Assembly: GCA_005406025.1 (NCBI GenBank)
Contig: BGZK01001371.1
Span: 100,402-164,401 of the forward strand
Source: Eumeta japonica
Lineage: Eukaryota > Arthropoda > Insecta > Lepidoptera > Psychidae
Reading direction: 5' to 3'
Length of the DNA stretch: 64,000 nt
Shown here piece by piece: positions 1 through 12,359 of the stretch. Both the position numbers and the translations under genes were made by a program. Each line of letters opens with the position of its first letter. The stretch's first letter is position 1. Below the pieces are notes generated by a model. It was given only the letters and a program-made list of their open reading frames with translations. It was not told the origin of the DNA and did no database searches.

Positions 1-149
1 AACATAATTAACCAAGTTGTGCTAAGCCACCAATGTCATTACAATCAAAGACTAAGGACGAATGTACACAATGCATGAGTTCAGCGACAACATAATCATA
101 AACTTCGTAATGCTTTAATAGTCACAGCGGCATCATTGCTTTCAAATCA

Positions 150-330
150 TTTTGTTTGCAGCCGCTCACACATCGCACGTAGATAGTGGGGCAAGGGTGC
201 GTTGCAGAGCCGGCGCGCGCCCCCGCCGAGCGGACCCCGGCCCCCCGAGCCACGCGACCGAGCACAAAAGCGAAACGCTGTTATATTGCATGTGCCGCAG
301 CACGTGACGCCGCCAGCGTACACTGACGTT
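150..330. promoter_or_regulatory. GC/CpG-rich island
   Basis: C-rich, CpG-dense block (GCCGGCGCGCGCCCCCGCC around 210-228) in AT-rich surroundings, with a CACGTG E-box at about 300. No coding frame is convincing. A candidate intronic regulatory block by composition only. Confidence 0.3.
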
Positions 331-439
331 TTTATTAACTTGAAAACTTCTCATCGTAATTACAGAAAGTATGCCTAAATAATCGCGTACAACGTCCTCG
401 TCTCAAAATACATTGCCGTGATCTGTCACTGAATTATAT

Positions 440-780
440 GCATTACATATAAGCTTTCGCCCGCAGCTGCGCCCGTGTGGACATTAAATAAATTTCTACA
501 TCTTTTTTTTTTATTAACTGATCGCGCTGTCAACCATGATCTCGATCTTGTTCTGCTTTCGATTTTAATCCTGGGCTGGCTATTAATTCCGATTCTGGTT
601 TCCGTATAGATTGCGGTTCTATTAAAAATACACATGACATAAAAAAGTAGCAGCGAGACGGGATTAAAACTATCCTACGTATTACTCCAGGGTGTAATCT
701 ATTACCATACCAAATTTTGTCAAATTCTGTCCAGTGGTTTTTGTAGAGTTCCTGAACGAATACATTGACAATCAGGCGGT
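440..780 (+). repeat. Lepidopteran-type interspersed repeat (GCCCGC core, CCGATTCC-rich body)
   Basis: It opens with AGCTTTCGCCCGCAGCTGCG, runs through a degenerate body of GATCTCGATC/ATTCCGATTCTGG words (530-620), then AAAACTATCCTACGTATTAC and CAAATTTTGTCAAATTCTGT. These are wordings I know from abundant moth and butterfly repeats, probably 3' ends of non-LTR elements or derived SINEs. Related copies lie at 45415, 47722, 50280, 54636, 55100 and 55590. Confidence 0.5.
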
Positions 781-1466
781 CAAAATTTTAGAAACCATTG
801 AAAGGTGTATTCTCAACGTTTCTAATACCCTCTCTCATTGTAATTTTTCTCAAATCTCTTTAACGTACAGATTTTTTCTCACTATTTTATACATATGTAG
901 AGATTTTTGATAATTACTACATGTACATTTATAACGAGTACTCATTAGCACACCGTGCCGAAGATATTTGACCATAATTTGGCTTCATTACGAATATATG
1001 TGTCTTTTAAATTACTAGCACCAAATCAAGCCTAGGTAATGTCACATTTTAACGTATAATTGAACGTCAATATTTATTATAAATTAAAAATCGAATTTAA
1101 AAGCCGATCAAGTTCGAGTTGAATTCGGATATCAAGGGTTCCGTTTCACCACATAATATACTATTATTTGCTTTATAATTTTCATTATCATTCAATGTGT
1201 AATTATTCTCGCGAGCCCCACTCTTGGCCGATTTTTATTAATTCATGTTAAAGTTTACACTATAACCATGTCTAGCTTAACGCTTGCATATATTACCGTT
1301 TTTACGTTAAACACGAACAAAAAAAAAGAAATTAAAATACAAGTTCTGGATTTTTCAGTCATTGTTTTAGGTTTTTTATTATTTCTTAGGCTATGATCCA
1401 TAATAACATCATTTTTGTCGAAGTTTTAACCGGCTACCTATTACGGTTATAACGATACACCCCTTT
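781..1466. other. AT-rich intronic stretch, nothing recognised
   Basis: A/T homopolymer-rich sequence without a reading frame, transposon ends or GC island that I can support. Confidence 0.5.
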
Positions 1467-1502
1467 AAATATAGAATAGACATGTATGTCTATTCTATAT
1501 TT
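1467..1502. repeat. Perfect hairpin, 17-bp arms, 2-nt loop
   Basis: AAATATAGAATAGACAT (1467-1483), loop GT, then its exact reverse complement (1486-1502). Confidence 0.8.
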
Positions 1503-2857
1503 ATAGTGTACCTTAGACTTAGTAATAGAATAGTGTTGGCTCTCGTCGGGTCTGAAACCTTAAAAATCCGTTTTCGGATAAAATTTCGATAAGACGACGC
1601 GTCAGCATGAGCAGTTAGCGCAAATTCTATCGACGCACTGAATCATGCGTGACTGCACAACGCGCACTGATATATTTTCGCCTTTGTCGTGTCGTTGCGA
1701 CATTTCCCCTGAAACTAGATAAAGAGCCTAACTTTGACCGCGTGTTGCGTCCACACGATATTATCATACAGTTGAGTTCAATCAAAAAACGAATCACATT
1801 AATAATACACACTATTTGTCATTTTATTCGATCAAAAAAATATTAACACAATGGCCCTTTTAAAACATTCAACAGATGTAATAAGTGGAATGAGAAAATA
1901 TAAAGTTATACAATTTATGATTTTCATTCCCTATGACCTCAATAGAATTTAAAACAAAAATGATGTGAACAAAGATTAAACATTATACAATGTCCTGAGT
2001 CAATATAATCCTTCGTAACATTTAAAAGTTTCCATACTTATATAAAATCAATATGTTTCTAAGTATAAACCTACATGCTTTGTTAACAGTAATATAAAAG
2101 TGTTCTTACAACAAGTCATATTCACGTGTCTTCTAATAACAAGATACTAGGTAGTCCATAATTGTCGTGTGCTCGTCGAATGCACCTTGGGAACGTCGTC
2201 TCTTTGAACATTATGGTGAACCTTCTCCGCTATTAAACATTCATATGATTTTCTTCTTCATCGTCAAACATACATATCTATTGTAAATAATATTCGAATT
2301 GAACATGATTTTAAAATATGCTCTCAGTGACATAGGACCGGTATCGAATAAACATCACCAGCGTCACGGGCACAGACATTGACCACCAGGCCTAAAGTCC
2401 TAAAATTTAAGGCTGTTACACATATTCAGCTTAAAACAAACGTTTCGAAAATGATGAATTTAATGCATAAATAGTAAACAGTATTTTAAATTAAATTAAT
2501 GATTGTAAAAAAAAATGCGCATTTTCTTACGCGACTGTACAGCACTGTCCTCGTTATTAACAGCTAGTGACTGGTACATAATTAGCCGCGTGCTGGAGCG
2601 GTGATATGGAGATTTTTTACAATTAAAGTTAACAGTATTAAACGGACTGTCGCTAATACACAAAATTTAAGGTGGTATAAGATCTTTACGAAGACGACGA
2701 AAATATCGCATAATTTGGAGAATTGGCAGACGTTTGAAATATGATATGACAAAATATAGGATATGAAGTTGACAAGTTGTTGCCGTGAGATCATAATTAA
2801 GAGCAGCTCATAATTTTCATGACCTACAAATGTTTAAAGATATGGTCAAAGATATCC
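1503..2857. other. AT-rich intronic stretch, nothing recognised
   Basis: Two overlapping short frames near 1627-1846 are chance frames on opposite strands. No transposon or regulatory block was recognised. Confidence 0.45.
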
Positions 2858-2875
2858 AGTTACGTACACGTAACT
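2858..2875. repeat. Short perfect hairpin
   Basis: AGTTACGT, loop AC, ACGTAACT: 8-bp perfect arms, followed at once by ATGTACGTAC. Confidence 0.6.
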
Positions 2876-3139
2876 ATGTACGTACAAATTATATGTTGCT
2901 GTGTCAGACTTTTTATCCCCAACTGCTGACGTCTTACTTCCTATAATCTGTTTATACGAAATTAAGGGGTTGGATCTCCTCGCTGGACCAGTTCGGGTTA
3001 GGGTTCCAACGATCTCTTTTGTCTATGTGAGAACGTCTGTGATCGATGATTTAATATAGTTGCCGAGGCAAGAAACGAGTGATTTGATTTTGTTGAAGTC
3101 AAAACACATCGGCCAATTTGCACGTAACAGCAAGCTTCG

Positions 3140-3169
3140 TAATGTACGTATTAAAAAAAACGTACATTA
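3140..3169. repeat. Perfect hairpin, 10-bp arms
   Basis: TAATGTACGT (3140-3149), a 10-nt A-rich loop, then ACGTACATTA (3160-3169). Confidence 0.65.
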
Positions 3170-3879
3170 TATAAGGTTCAAATCTTTAGGTATTGACTAG
3201 AAAGTAAAAATTAAAGTGTATTTTTTATTAGTTACTTTATGGGAAAAAGATACAATTTAGTACCATATAAATTTCGGTATATTATTTTCCCTAAACCAAG
3301 TAAATCCTCTGTTACTCTGAAAATACGTACACGAGCCAAAAAAAAAAGATATTAACAATTTTCAAGACTCCAATACACAAGCGACAACATAGCGTGCGGA
3401 CTACGTGGTCGATTCTAAACTCCACATATATTCGAAAGTTTTTGGTGTGTTCATTTTTTTAAGCTTCTCATCTATTTTGTTCTTTACCATATCGAATGGA
3501 TACGATCTCTCACCTTTATTTGCAAATAGGCACAATCATCTCCTTATTTAGGTGAAGTTTTCCAAAGAATAATTTTAGTCATTGATTAAGTAGCTCTGAG
3601 AAACTTAATATTTAATTTAATTTAATGCAATATTTCTCAAAAACTACTGATTCAATGAATGCAGTTTCTTTGACGAAGGTGGTATAAAAAGATTATGTTT
3701 ATTTGCGATAAGATACAGTGCTCGATGTGGTTCTGGATGAGCGTCTTTTGTTTGCGCAAAACACACTAGCGATCAAAGACCTCCAAAAAGCTATCACACT
3801 AACGATGAAAATGTTCCTAAAAGTTTCATCAAAGTGTCCAGGATAATTGTCGCGACGTGGAGTTTAAAATAGTCATTCC

Positions 3880-4170
3880 TAGGCATGGTACACAATTGGT
3901 GACACCAGTTCTCACGCTCTTTGCTAAGACTTACAGGACAATGAGCATGGCAACGCTACAGGAGTTTGCCATTGTGCTGTCAACGGACTATGAGGTTATC
4001 GATGTTGGTAAGGAGTGATGCAAACGACATTGACTGCCTGGTGGGGAGGTCGAGACACTTATGCAGCAACTAAAGGAGGAAATGATAAAGGTGTGGCAGA
4101 AGCGATAAAATGAGCAGGTGAATATAAAAAAGCTGTATCGCTACTTCTCGGATGTATAGCCTCGGCTCAG
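3880..4170 (+). pseudogene. LINE reverse-transcriptase C-terminal relic (R1/jockey-like)
   Basis: One frame reads TLFAKTYRTMSMATLQEFAI followed by VLSTDYEVIDVGKE and a stop. A second stretch reads VWQKR-stop-NEQVNIKKLYRYFSDV with further stops. The order 'YRT(V/M)S..ALQ.LA...P..(Y/L)EV' followed by 'W..RW......LYR.FPDV' is the typical tail of R1/jockey-type LINE ORF2 after the polymerase. Several stops and no recognisable polymerase core make this a 5'-truncated, dead copy. The clade assignment is from memory. Confidence 0.5.
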
Positions 4171-4313
4171 CTCTGACTGATTCGAGCCGGACGATGAAAC
4201 TTCTCAGCTTCCTACGAGGTGTAAGTGCTTTACTAAGAGGTTACATGACATGGAACTAAACGAAATGAGCGCATGCGTGTGCAGGCAAACGGACAAGGAC
4301 ATGCATCGCGACT

Positions 4314-4347
4314 TGTGGTCATATCCTCTAAAGAGGATATGACCACA
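4314..4347. repeat. Perfect hairpin, 16-bp arms (first of a pair)
   Basis: TGTGGTCATATCCTCT, loop AA, exact reverse complement. Two bases later a second, longer hairpin starts. Confidence 0.85.
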
Positions 4348-4349
4348 TC

Positions 4350-4389
4350 GCGCTTTTAACATTGTCGTAAACGACAATGTTAAAAGCGC
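4350..4389. repeat. Perfect hairpin, 19-bp arms (second of a pair)
   Basis: GCGCTTTTAACATTGTCGT, loop AA, exact reverse complement (4371-4389). Same AA centre as its neighbour at 4314-4347. Confidence 0.85.
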
Positions 4390-5447
4390 AATGTTGTGTG
4401 ACATAGAAGTATCGAGTGTAGACCCAGTTTATTTTGCAGCATTTCTTATGGGCATTCGAATCCACTTTTGCACATTTAAACAATATATGCGCGCTTAAGA
4501 CGTATTGTCTGATGGACTGAAATATCTTACATTTGCTTGGCGACGAAATTCGCGCTATGGTGTTAAAAGGTGTTATTACATGAGAGTTGAAAAAAAGGAT
4601 GGAAATTAGAAACATCATAATTTGTAGGAAGCACGAAGAGTATGCGGAAATCAATTATAGCTTATATCCTCAAGGTTAACAGGATCGCAGGTGATGGTGT
4701 GTGCATAACACGGCTTTGAGTGTCTTGGTTATGAGTTCTAAAACGAACAGTTCGTGACTCCCAGTCATAATTTAATGCACAGTGCATTAGATTCCTTATA
4801 ATTTTAAACAGAAGTATCGCTACTGGAACGCTTGATTCGCTTGAATCATCCTGCCTCTGAAAGTTATCCCGCGATGCCCTCATGCCCGACTGTAACGGGC
4901 CGGAGTTCTCAGCCATTGTCATGCCCGATCTGACCCGGCCTCGTGCCGGTGTACCGATCTCAATTTCGTTACAACGTCGACGGCGCTGTGCACGATCTAT
5001 GATTCGCGTATTTCTAACATCTGTCGTTACGGAATAGAGTGTACTTCAAGTTTTGTCATAAACTTTGCGCGATTCCACAGTCAAATACCATCTCGATTCA
5101 GATAGTAATTTTTACAGGATACAGATCGACACGAAGGGTAGTCACTCAATGGGTAGTCACAAAAAATCAGAAGTGTGCGACGAATTCTTCTTGATTACAT
5201 CGAAACTTACTATACAACTTTGGTATTGTTTATTTAACAAGCACGAAAATTAGAGTTTATATTATTGAAAAGAAAAATATATTTCCGTTTTTTTGCTGCA
5301 CGACGAGATGAAGTTCGTAAAATAATAAAGCTCCGCTAATTTGTAAAAGTTAATGGCTAGCAAACGTAGGCGGGCGCATAAATGATTATTCAATAGAAAG
5401 CCCTTCGAAACGTGCCCGGGTGGAACGTCGACTCGGACAGCAGGGAA
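4390..5447. other. Intronic stretch, nothing firmly recognised
   Basis: Minus-strand frames at 4328-4654 and 4662-4922 are open but show no family I recognise. A 10-base direct repeat GGGTAGTCAC occurs twice near 5138-5160. Confidence 0.35.
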
Positions 5448-5476
5448 GGGGGGCGTAGGGGAACCCAAGGGGAGGG
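5448..5476 (+). other. Potential G-quadruplex tract
   Basis: Four G-runs (6, 4, 4 and 3 G) within 29 bases on the plus strand; spacers of 4, 7 and 1 bases. Sequence pattern only. Confidence 0.4.
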
Positions 5477-6459
5477 AGTGCCGGACTAGACCCTAGAAAA
5501 AGTTTCGGCTTGGCGTCTATCAAAGTCGAAACAGAATATAGAAATACATCGAGCAACCATTATTCATATATCTCACATGCGTAAATTAAATATCTAGACA
5601 ATCAACTTACTGATATTATACACTGGAAATTTCTAAAGACTGTGTAGTAAATATGAAAATTACATTAGGAAAATCAACCCCTCAAGACATGATTAGACAT
5701 TTTAATGATATGTCTCTATGTAATAATGTTCCCGTTTAAATTGCACTAAACGTGTTTATTGAAAGAATAGATATATTTAGAAAAAATACACCAAATAGAC
5801 TGAGAAAAGAGGCAGCAAGATTTTTCTCATATCTCTATAAAAGAATAGAAGGATTATAAAAAGTCATCCAGAACTCGAGCAGTATAAGTGAAAGACTCAA
5901 CCCTTGGAGTGCCCAAAATAAAATAAGTTTTTATAGGGAAAGGTTACAAGAGAATAAAAACAAGTTATATGCCAAAAATGAGATATGTTGTCCTGTTTTA
6001 TAAAAAAAAAATGACTTCGTTAAACCTATAAAATCCAAATTGAAAACTGAGTTTGTCTGTTTGTTATTTACTATCTATTAAGAGAATTTAAAAGTGCCAT
6101 TTAATAACATATTTATTTTAAATCATCGCCCACGATACAAAGGGAAAAAAATGTTACTCTCGCTTCTGTTGTGCTCTCTATTCCGATTTCACTCTCTTTC
6201 TCATTTTACGCTGTCGGTCCTTTTTTTTACGCAACCCTAATACAAATATCAACATCCAGGTCCATTCATTATTAGGAGTAGTCAAAGAATAATTAAGTTT
6301 CAAGTCAATAAACATACGGTCCCAAGGTTTCACGAAAAGAACTCATTCTTACAGTTCTCTGCAGAGCAAAAAAGATTTATCATGGATTCCAAGGCTTTGT
6401 AAGAGTCTACATAGTAACAACGCTAGGTTCTTGTATAATTCGTTTGTTAATTACATTTC
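5477..6459. other. AT-rich intronic stretch, nothing recognised
   Basis: Low-complexity A/T sequence without a supported gene or element. Confidence 0.45.
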
Positions 6460-6640
6460 TTTTAATTATGGTAGGCGTAAGCAACGGGCCGTGCGGCGCG
6501 GGCGTCGCTGCAGATTATATGGGGTTGAATTTCGAAGGGCTCCCCAGGGTAAGGACGGGTTCACGACGTACTTAACGCCCCCGCGACTGCGATCAAAGCG
6601 TTTGGATAAGGCATTGTATGCTGACTTAGCGTCATGATTG
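6460..6640. promoter_or_regulatory. GC-rich block, possible conserved non-coding element
   Basis: Contains GGGCCGTGCGGCGCGGGCGT and a GCGACTGCGATCAAAGCG segment in AT-rich DNA. The 68-residue plus frame across it lacks any family resemblance. Regulatory status is inferred from composition. Confidence 0.25.
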
Positions 6641-8499
6641 AACGATAGCTCCGTCCTACTAGGCTAAAATGTAGCTTAAGATTGATAGCACATGTCGCTA
6701 GTAAAATATTTTGTATTGTCAATTTCAATTATGATGTGTTTGCACTTATGTATGTAGATATATGTATATAAGAAATAATGGAGTTTGTAATTGATGCTAT
6801 CGAATACAATCTTAAAACAAGTAGAGTCACCTATGGGAGCACTTCTAATAAGAAATTCTGTTTTTAAAAAGGTGAAAGTTATTATTTTCTTGAATATACT
6901 AGATTCATTGCGTAAAATGAAAGGTAATGTTTATAACAACCAGGGATAGAAACATGTACAGCATCAATACCGATCATCTTCTCCAGGCCTGGTTTTGTGT
7001 CAGATAGCCATTTTGACACGATTTGACTAGCAATTTGGACTTGGAGGTTTTCAACTACGAAGTTGTTATATTATACGATTAATAAATTGATTCAAGTCAC
7101 ACATAGGATCAAGATTAAGTACAACGCGGGATTATTTTTTTGTGAACATTCATTTTATAAACGGTAGAATAAAGTAAAGAAGCTATCACAATAATTTCTT
7201 ATTGAAATGAAAGATTTTGTTACATCGGGTATTTATTTATAACCCAGTGCAGAAACACACGCCTAACAGTATTTATTATTTTAGAGTGAGAGGCTTACCA
7301 AAATTTTAGAATTGATTTAATCTGTCGAATGTCATGTATTTGATCATATATCATGACGACGAGCAGCAAAAAGACTCGCTGAATAAGCTGAATAAAAGAA
7401 AATGTATACCACATCCATATCCACGACAGGAGCATGCCTACATCCGCGCGGTGGCAGCGCGGCGGGTAGAGGCCGGGCGGTGTGAGGCGCACGATTCGGT
7501 AATGATTTAGAGGCCCTTAAAACATTTATTGGTAGCTTCGGGAGGTGGTCGGTGGTATTTGTCTGTCCCTAAAGCACTGCAGGTTTTTACGCAGGGAAAA
7601 ACGGACGGTAAGCAACTACTATCAATTCGCACCACGACAGAGTTTCATCAACAGACTTAAGGTCTTTTGTATGTATCTTTAAGATTTCATTGGTATGTTT
7701 TAATGTCGTGGATGGTTTTATAGAAATCCGTATCTCAATTTGGCTTAAAACGATTCGTCAAATTAAAAGAATATCCGAAAATTCAGACAAATTTATGTTT
7801 TTATAAACTTTTTTCACCGATATACGAAGTTTGTTAATTCGATAATCTTATATTTCTAAAGACAATAATAGAAAATCGCGCTTTATAATGTTGTAATACG
7901 AACCTCAGGGGGGAAAATTTGATCATGAACTCACTGCAGTTACTTATTTACTACGGACTTATGTATGTGCTGTAATGCTTGTACTTTTAAAACACAAACC
8001 TGTGTAATGGCACTGAAGAACAGAGTTTTCGAAACAGGGCTGTGAAGCTATTGCGGTGCGTTTGCTCAACTTCAGCACTGGGGGCAAAATTGGTGAAGAA
8101 ACGCGAATGAGATATATTTATGTAGACATTTTTGTAATGTTTTATTGTTTTATCAGTAAGACGAGTTGGAACCAAGTTAAAAAGTTGTCTATATATCTAA
8201 TCAATTTGAAATAATTTATGACAGTTAGTTGTATGTAGAAGTTGTATATTTTACAATACTCTTATAAAAAAGGCAGTCCTATAAAGATGCTTTGAATTGA
8301 TCTTATTTTTAGCCGAATTCTGATTTTTTTTAAATTAGAGATTTGATAGATTTGACAATATTTTTGGCAAACATTCCTATAATGTAGAGGACAACATTAA
8401 TTTCCGAGCTATTAAAGCGATTTAATTGCTATTTTTTTATAAAGTAGCTTCGCGAGTATAAAGTTTTCGGGCACCGACCAGGCCGACGCACGCTAAATA
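6641..8499. other. AT-rich intronic stretch with a small GC patch
   Basis: A short GC-rich patch at about 7430-7490 (GCGCGGTGGCAGCGCGGCGG). Otherwise no gene or element recognised. Confidence 0.4.
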
Positions 8500-8740
8500 G
8501 CTCAGAATTTTAACGGAATTAGTCGCGAACGAACGCCCGCCTTGAGGGCGCCGCAGTAAATTCCCCGAGCACCAGCCGCAGCCGGCACACCCCGGCGGCC
8601 CCCGCGCGCGCCCCCACGGCGCCGCCCGGCCCCCCGGGCCGCCTCCTCGCCTAGTTTTAACGCCTAGTAACTTACCAAATAGCTGCCTACACGCGATCCC
8701 GCGGCGCCCGCATCTCCCGTAATGCCCTTACCGTGAAAAA
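8500..8740. promoter_or_regulatory. GC/CpG-rich island
   Basis: C-rich CpG island (CCCGGCGGCCCCCGCGCGCG near 8590), flanked by two CGCCTAGT repeats at about 8648 and 8661. Non-coding by eye. Confidence 0.3.
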
Positions 8741-10508
8741 TACTACCCACCCCATGCTGCGTCGGCTTGATAATACTACGCTCGCTCCGCGACCCGCTCT
8801 TCCGACCGCGTCGGTCTTAAAGAATCACTGCCGCGTGTTTTGTTTGTTTTCAAAGCGAATCGATCATGTTAGTGCATACCACTCTGAAGTAACAAAGACA
8901 AGAGACATTTTGTCCACAGTGTGTCCTGGCCACTCGACCCCATACAATAAAGGAAAGAAAAACAATAATTTCCTCACATCCAATTCGAGCCACAAGTCGA
9001 TTAAAAAAAATACATAGATTGGCATATCAAGTACATTTCATAAGTAAACCATATTCATTTTTATAAACAAGCATATGAATATTCCCCAAAAAATGAACTC
9101 TTACTGACACTGTTTAAGCGAAACGACAAATAACCAAACAATCAGATTTAAGCGTCCGCACAACTTGGACACTCTTTGCATGCCAAGGCTAAAACAGCCA
9201 CTAAACTTGGCCGTCTTAGTGCTAATGCGACAAAAGCAGTACGGTTATGCTAGCCTGCGATGTTAAGTGAAATATAGCCACGTATGTCGCCAGAGTTGCG
9301 GTTAAAAAAATAATTTTGTATTTACGTAAAATAAATAGGTTAGTCTTAGGGAAGTCATGAATTCGCCAGCTTACTTGTAGACCATAGATGTATAAAAAAG
9401 AGACTCTTCTTTATAGATCAATATTGCAAACATGTTAAAATAGAGATCGTTCATAAACGTATAGAAACCAAGAAAACTTTCCATCGCTATTTCCTTTCTC
9501 ACGAGAAGAAGGTGAGGGTAAACCTCCAACTTAAGTTGTTCAACTAAATTTTCGATCAAGGATAAGGAACTCGATAATTAACAAAATGTTCAATTTTATT
9601 TAAGGTACCAACACCATAGCAAAATAAGAGGAGTCGCACACCACGTAAGCTCGAGTTGGCAACGTCCCCTTAAACAGCGGTATTCGGTTGTGAAAGAAGC
9701 CGGTCGGCCCCGAAGCTTTCAGAGGTTTCAGTTCTTCTGCGACGACTTCAATTCGAGCTTTCATGACCGAGTCGACTGCGGTACACCATGACCTTGATTC
9801 GGTTCTAGAATACGAGGCTCCCGCTGTAATTCAAATACTACAAACGTTAGGCTGCACATTTTGAATTGCGCTTCTGCTTACAGGACAAAAAAATATTTGA
9901 AAGGAGAACGTTTGGCCATGTAAGGGGGAGGGCCCCCTCCTCCGACTCCTCGTTATTGTTGTGTTTTGAGAGGTTGTATATCTATTTATAAATAAAAGAA
10001 AAACCATGAACCAGTCTGTCGTAAAGTTATACACACACGCACGCATGCACACTGGGACGCATAAATAATCAGAATTGCTTGTTAGGTCTTCAAAATTTTA
10101 ATTGCATTGTATTATATTTTTGAAAAATTCAATTTTCTTAGCAAATAGTTATGAATTTAAAATTAAGACGCAAAACAAACTATTGATTTTATTGTTTTTT
10201 TACTTTTAATTCTTTTTCGTATATTTTGGTATATACTACATAATTTACTTCGTTCATTAGGTACAAATCGAAATACCACAAGTTGTTTACATATTTTTTT
10301 GTTCAATAAAAGCGAAATACGTAAGAGAAAAACAGATCGACAAACATTCCGTAGTGAAATATAAATCAGTTCTTCGGTTGACTAAACTTGAACTACGTTC
10401 AGTCTCGCCGGCGACTTCGCACCGTTGACTGAACACGGTCTTACGTGAACAGTTTGTTAAAAGGAAAAAAGCTTTACGTTCCTCGGTTTAACGTCCAATA
10501 TCAATTGA
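8741..10508. other. Intronic stretch, no gene recognised
   Basis: A moderately GC-rich, CpG-containing segment at about 9610-9830 stands out from AT-rich flanks. Short open frames here lack start context, motifs or splice support. Confidence 0.4.
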
Positions 10509-10760
10509 GAATTCAGAAGTTTTAAGTCTTCAAAACACTCATGTGACAACCCTTCATTGCCGAAGGAAGAGACGCAACGAATGCTAGACGAAATCGATCG
10601 AGGGGTGAAACTTAATTATGTCACTCATGCACCGTTCAAGGTCAGGGGGCTATCTTCAAATTCAAACACAACACTACAGTGGTCAAGTGCGAGGAGACTC
10701 GCGTATAAAATATTTATCGCTGATATTAGGAACTTAACAGCCGATCTCTACGGGCCTTAA
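10509..10760 (+). other. Unidentified open frame with a WH2-like motif
   Basis: Open from just after a TGA to TAA at 10758-10760. The middle reads LPKEETQRMLDEIDRGVKLN and continues YVTHAPFK. The run L-x-x-I-x-x-G-V-x-L-x-x-V resembles the actin-binding WH2 motif, in which an amphipathic helix is followed by an L-K-x-V/T-like strand. A possible donor AAG|GTCAGG directly follows HAPFK. No convincing acceptor or ATG was seen upstream. It could be an exon of a nested plus-strand gene, a decayed exon, or chance. I cannot assign a gene. Confidence 0.2.
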
Positions 10761-11289
10761 TAATCTCTATTTATTACTCGCATGTCCATTGACATTAAAT
10801 GACTTTTTCATTTCTCCTTATTTATATTGCCTTTTATTTGTTGTTGCACGCGCATAAATGATAAACTGATATAGTTTGACAGGACAAAGTGAACAATTTG
10901 AGGTTAAAAAGGTTTTCACAATAAGAAATTGTATATAAAGCGTGATTCTAACACGTATTCATTTAATTGATAAATTGAAAACTTCGTTCCATTTGAAATC
11001 CTCTCCATACAATATTCGAAAGCTTCGTTCAATTAGTTATTTCGTAGTAAGAAAATACGAAAATTAGGTGTGTATGTGTGTGTATCATGTTATGTATGCG
11101 TTTGTCTTTTGTGTTAATGCAACTCGTCTTAGTACAAATCAGACCGTCCATCACTAAAATAATACCACTAACGCGTCGGCCCCGTTCGCAAGCCGAAAGT
11201 GGAGGTGTGTGGTATGCCTTAAAAGCAAAGTCCGCGCACTTTCGCCCATCGGCCGCACAACATTAAATAATCACTCATAGGAGCCGACA
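10761..11289. other. AT-rich intronic stretch, nothing recognised
   Basis: A short TGTGTATGTGTGTGTAT run lies near 11069-11085. No gene supported. Confidence 0.4.
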
Positions 11290-11740
11290 TTCCATCGAAC
11301 TCAACAATAACATTAGGAGCGTCCGCGCAACCGAACCCCGGCCCCAACTAAACCAAACAAAGTTCTAATCTCTGACATCAAAGCACTCACACGAGCCGCA
11401 AGTGCCGGGACCGGGGGCCGGAGGGAGGAGCGGCACGAATAAAATAACCGCCTGTTGTGATATTAACAGCCCCCGTTCTCCAGAAAAAAGGGGGGGGCGG
11501 CGGCGGCGGCGGCGAAGAAGGTCGGTCCTGGCCCCGCCGCCCGCCCGCCCCGCGCCGGCCCCGCAATGGACTGAAGCAGCCCCAATCAATCTTACAAGTC
11601 GCAGTGCGATCCGGGCCCCGGGGTCGGTGGGGAATTCGTAAGGCTCTTTCGGGGGTCGCAGGGACGATACCCTCTTACGGATGGCTCTAGGACTGACCCT
11701 TCGGCGCCCGCCGCCGGCAGAGCGACGTAACTCAAATCGG
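11290..11740. promoter_or_regulatory. GC/CpG-rich island with GGC microsatellite
   Basis: Long GC-rich block. It holds an 8-G run and a (CGG)n tract at 11490-11514 and C-rich segments around 11530-11565. Three overlapping frames on both strands are low-complexity Arg/Pro/Gly products of the composition. Confidence 0.35.
11490..11514 (+). repeat. G-run plus (CGG)n microsatellite
   Basis: Eight G followed by about 5.7 CGG units. Confidence 0.85.
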
Positions 11741-12359
11741 AGTCGGAACTTTAATTATATGCCATAACGGTATGAGATAATTATCACAATTGTTATACTG
11801 TAATGTAACAAAGGTGCATTTGACATTTGTATAGAAAAACGATCCTTTAAAATTCAATGAGTTTTAATTTATATCTGAATCCAATTAAAAAATAAAATTT
11901 TACATCGTTAAATTTAAATTGAATGTACTTATTATTATTTATTTTTTCCATTTATTTATAAACTGTCCCCTGTTTCGCAGAAGCGTAGGCAAAAATCACA
12001 GATCTTCACGTGATTATGATCTTTGCACACCTGTCTTCAACCTATCTTCACCGACATCCATCAATTGTTTAATGCAAGTTTGTCGATTTCGGGTGATGAA
12101 AATTTAGAACTTCTATAATATGCCACCAATCAGACCTGCATGAGATTTTCCCAGGTGCCCTTTGCTGACACTTCCAAACCCCGACCCAACAAATAAAGTA
12201 ACTAAAATGTACTTCTGATTTAAAATCGTGCTTATATCCATTATCTATTCCTACGAAAGACATATATGACTTGAGGAGAGACGAACTGCACATCAAATAA
12301 GAAAATATTTAAAGCGGTTGACCCTGCAGGCCATCCCCAAGGCTTCCCGCTATTGTATT
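11741..12359. other. AT-rich intronic stretch, nothing recognised
   Basis: No gene, transposon end or island supported. Confidence 0.4.

Noticed and set aside
2995..3010. GGTTAGGGTTCC resembling telomeric repeats
   Set aside because: A single copy only; no array of the insect TTAGG or any other telomeric unit.
8006..8030. AATGGCACTGAAGAAC, recalling the miR-263 seed
   Set aside because: A base is missing relative to the remembered miRNA and no complementary arm is visible nearby.
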